NCBI GenBank assembly: GCA_022865305.1
Contig: JALHSP010000071.1
Location: 1 to 64,000, forward strand
Length of the DNA stretch: 64,000 nt
From: Bacteroidales bacterium
Lineage (GTDB): Bacteria; Bacteroidota; Bacteroidia; Bacteroidales; VadinHA17
Direction of reading: 5' to 3'
In this document: in pieces, positions 62,191 to 64,000 of the stretch
Layout of the letters: each line of letters begins with the position of its first letter
Position numbering within the stretch: the first letter of the stretch is position 1
Notes under the pieces: generated by a model
Databases searched by the model: none
What the model was told of the DNA's origin: nothing
The model's input: the letters and a program-made list of their open reading frames with translations, nothing else
Translations under genes and position numbers: made by a program

Positions 62191-64000
62191 TTATTTCGAG
62201 AAATCCTCAACCCTCTTGACATTCTCAATGCCCTTGATATTTGATATTTTCAATATCAGGTTATTAAGGTCTTGGGTATGGTGAACATAAATGTCGATGG
62301 TTCCTTCAAATATTCCGTTCTGAACCGAAATATTGATATTGGTCATATTGACTTTCAGTTCCGACGAAATGATATTTGTGATATCGTTTACAAGTCCGAT
62401 CCTGTCTATTCCCGACATATTTATCCTTGCAAGAAATGAAACCAGCTTATGTATCGCCCATTTAACGGCAATAATCCTGTTGCCCTCGTTTGACATAAGT
62501 CTTATTGCGACCGGGCATTTTGGTTTATGAATTATTATCGGACCGTCAGGAGAACGGTATCCGGTGACCTCATCACCTGGAATAGGATTGCAGCAGGCTG
62601 CTATTTCATAAGATTGTTCTGCATTTTCGACATTTTCCCTGAGGAGGAACGGAATATTTGTATCAATTTTCTCCTGGACAATTTCAGTTTCAATAGTTCC
62701 TTTCTTTGACCCGATAAGTTTAAAATCCCAGTATTTAATAAGGCTTTTTGATGTGTTCTTACGGACTATTTTTTTCAGGTTATCGAGGTTTATTGTTCCG
62801 AGTTCAATGCCTGAATAAAGTTCATCTTTATTAAGAACATCATAAGCAAGCAGGAGTTTTTTCAGAATTTCGGCATTGGGTGTTACTCCAAGTTCATTCA
62901 GCTTATTTTCAAGAATTTCCATCCCTTTCTGTACCCGGTTAGTAGTTTCAGTTTTCAAAGCATATTTGATAGCTTCCTTAGCCTTTGATGTTCTGACAAA
63001 TGAGAGCCATTCCTTTTCAGGTTTAGCTATATCGGAAGTAATTATTTCCACCTGATCGCCGCTCATCAGAACAGCGTTAAGCGGGTTGAGCTTATAATTT
63101 ATTTTAGCACCAATTGCTTTGTTACCTATTTCGGTGTGTATCTCATATGCAAAATCGAGAGATGAAGCCCCCTTTGGAAGACTTACGAGTGTCCCTTTTG
63201 GAGTAAAGACCATAATTTCCGAAGAAAAGAGATTCATTTTGAATTCATCCAGGAATTCAATCGGATCTTCAAGAGGATTTTCCAGCATCTGCCGGATTTT
63301 TTTTATCCATTTATCGAGTTCACTCTCCTGAGACTCATCCCCTTTGTATTTCCAATGTGCTGCATAGCCTCTTTCAGCTATTTCATCCATCCTTTTGCTT
63401 CTAATCTGCACCTCGACCCATTTCCCTTCAGGCCCCATGACTGTAACATGCAAAGCTTCATAACCATTTGGTTTTGGTCTGCTTACCCAGTCGCGAAGCC
63501 TGTCTGGTTTGGGAAGGTAGGAATCCGTAATAACGGAATAGATATTCCAGCACTGTGTTTTTTCAGGAATGCCTGGAGCCGGCTCAAACACTATCCTCAC
63601 AGCCAGAACATCATAGATTTCCTCAAACGGCACGTTTTTCGATGACATCTTTTTCCAGATAGAAAAGATGGATTTAGGTCGTCCGCTGATATCAAATTGC
63701 AATCCCGCCTGTGTGAGTTTATCAATTATAGAAAGGGAGAATTTATTTATAAGAGTGTAGAACTTTTTCTCACTATGCTTCAGTTTTGAAGCTATTTCAT
63801 CGTAAATCAGGGGTTGGCGAAATTTGAAACTCAGATCTTCCAGTTCGCTTTTAATTGCATACAATCCAAGACGGTGAGCCAGTGGTGCATACAGGAAAAT
63901 AGTCTCTCCTGCTATTTTCATTCTCTTATGCTCAGGCATCGAATCGAGAGTCCTCATATTATGAAGCCTGTCAGCAATTTTTATAAGTATCACCCTCAGG
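62191..64000 (-). CDS. RelA/SpoT (p)ppGpp synthetase/hydrolase, partial
   Basis: Cut by the right edge; 603 codons are visible. The frame is open to the edge. The first visible residues LRVILIKIADRLHNMRTLDSM are the end of the HD hydrolase domain, so a GTG at 63993 is an internal Val, not a start. Next come the synthetase domain (EIYDVLAVRIVF, then RPKPNGYEALHVTVMG), the TGS domain (MVFTPKGTLVSLPKGASSLDFAYEIHTEIG), a zinc-finger-type segment (AACCNPIPGDEVTGY) and a C-terminal ACT domain. It is a bifunctional stringent-response regulator if the HD site is intact. Confidence 0.96.
   Translation of the reverse strand, partial: LRVILIKIADRLHNMRTLDSMPEHKRMKIAGETIFLYAPLAHRLGLYAIKSELEDLSFKFRQPLIYDEIASKLKHSEKKFYTLINKFSLSIIDKLTQAGLQFDISGRPKSIFSIWKKMSSKNVPFEEIYDVLAVRIVFEPAPGIPEKTQCWNIYSVITDSYLPKPDRLRDWVSRPKPNGYEALHVTVMGPEGKWVEVQIRSKRMDEIAERGYAAHWKYKGDESQESELDKWIKKIRQMLENPLEDPIEFLDEFKMNLFSSEIMVFTPKGTLVSLPKGASSLDFAYEIHTEIGNKAIGAKINYKLNPLNAVLMSGDQVEIITSDIAKPEKEWLSFVRTSKAKEAIKYALKTETTNRVQKGMEILENKLNELGVTPNAEILKKLLLAYDVLNKDELYSGIELGTINLDNLKKIVRKNTSKSLIKYWDFKLIGSKKGTIETEIVQEKIDTNIPFLLRENVENAEQSYEIAACCNPIPGDEVTGYRSPDGPIIIHKPKCPVAIRLMSNEGNRIIAVKWAIHKLVSFLARINMSGIDRIGLVNDITNIISSELKVNMTNINISVQNGIFEGTIDIYVHHTQDLNNLILKISNIKGIENVKRVEDFSK

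Noticed and set aside
63991-63993. GTG as start of the SpoT/RelA gene
   Set aside because: Upstream codons in the same frame continue the conserved LRVxLIKxADR segment, so the gene extends past the window edge.

Overview
The window reads as a chromosomal segment of an anaerobic or facultatively anaerobic member of the Bacteroidota, most likely the Bacteroidales/Marinilabiliales side. Seen directly: several upstream regions carry the Bacteroidota promoter form TTTG-N19-21-TAnnTTTG, strong Shine-Dalgarno sites are nearly absent, and there is a secreted protein with a CHU_C/type IX secretion C-terminal domain, a DUF6702 protein, a LytTR regulator, an archaeal-type ProS, and ATP-dependent PEPCK with PPDK. 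Composition is AT-rich throughout. I see no phage, transposase, CRISPR array or plasmid functions. The single XerD looks like the housekeeping enzyme.

Region 1-4.3 kb is the most accessory part: an ECF sigma factor, its zinc-finger anti-sigma factor and a secreted propeller-like protein, bracketed by two copies of an extended ECF-type promoter motif. A small DUF2569 membrane gene pair follows, then a dense cluster of hairpins and terminators beside tRNA-Ser(UGA). From 4.5 to 14.8 kb are HU, a LytTR response regulator with a class III aminotransferase and a secreted protein, a tail-anchored pseudo-receiver, HtpG, an aspartate-type aminotransferase, a nitroreductase, and LemA with an HtpX-like protease. 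From 14.9 to 27.6 kb are PlsY, PEPCK, PPDK, XerD, AroQ, pyruvate kinase, and a run of envelope genes ending in a T9SS cargo and a TPR protein. From 27.7 to 44.4 kb are a large orphan hybrid kinase, Nth, AroB-AroC, TilS with an outer-membrane barrel protein, ProS, two unusual Tyr/Gly/Ser-rich secreted proteins, a FadL/OmpP1-type porin and a WbqC-like protein.

From 44.4 to 50 kb a larC-larE-larB operon (nickel-pincer nucleotide cofactor synthesis, no larA in view) is divergent from a Tat-exported DUF362 protein and a large membrane polyferredoxin. From 50 to 56.8 kb lie methylmalonyl-CoA epimerase, a CitD-CitE fusion, CitF and a rubredoxin in one apparent operon, then PepD, an isocitrate-dehydrogenase-like enzyme and an HD-like protein. 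The last part holds an acyl-CoA ligase, a SPOR lipoprotein with a palindrome over its promoter, PurA, a DUF3575-like barrel, a Fur-family regulator and a RelA/SpoT gene cut by the window edge.

Together PEPCK, PPDK, pyruvate kinase, methylmalonyl-CoA epimerase, citrate lyase and isocitrate dehydrogenase suggest C3/C4 interconversion with a succinate-propionate type metabolism and a split TCA cycle (inference). The parts most worth a second look are the larBCE/DUF362/polyferredoxin block, the CitDE fusion, the duplicated ECF promoter elements, the structured non-coding block beside tRNA-Ser, the pseudo-receiver, and the twin Tyr/Ser-rich secreted proteins.
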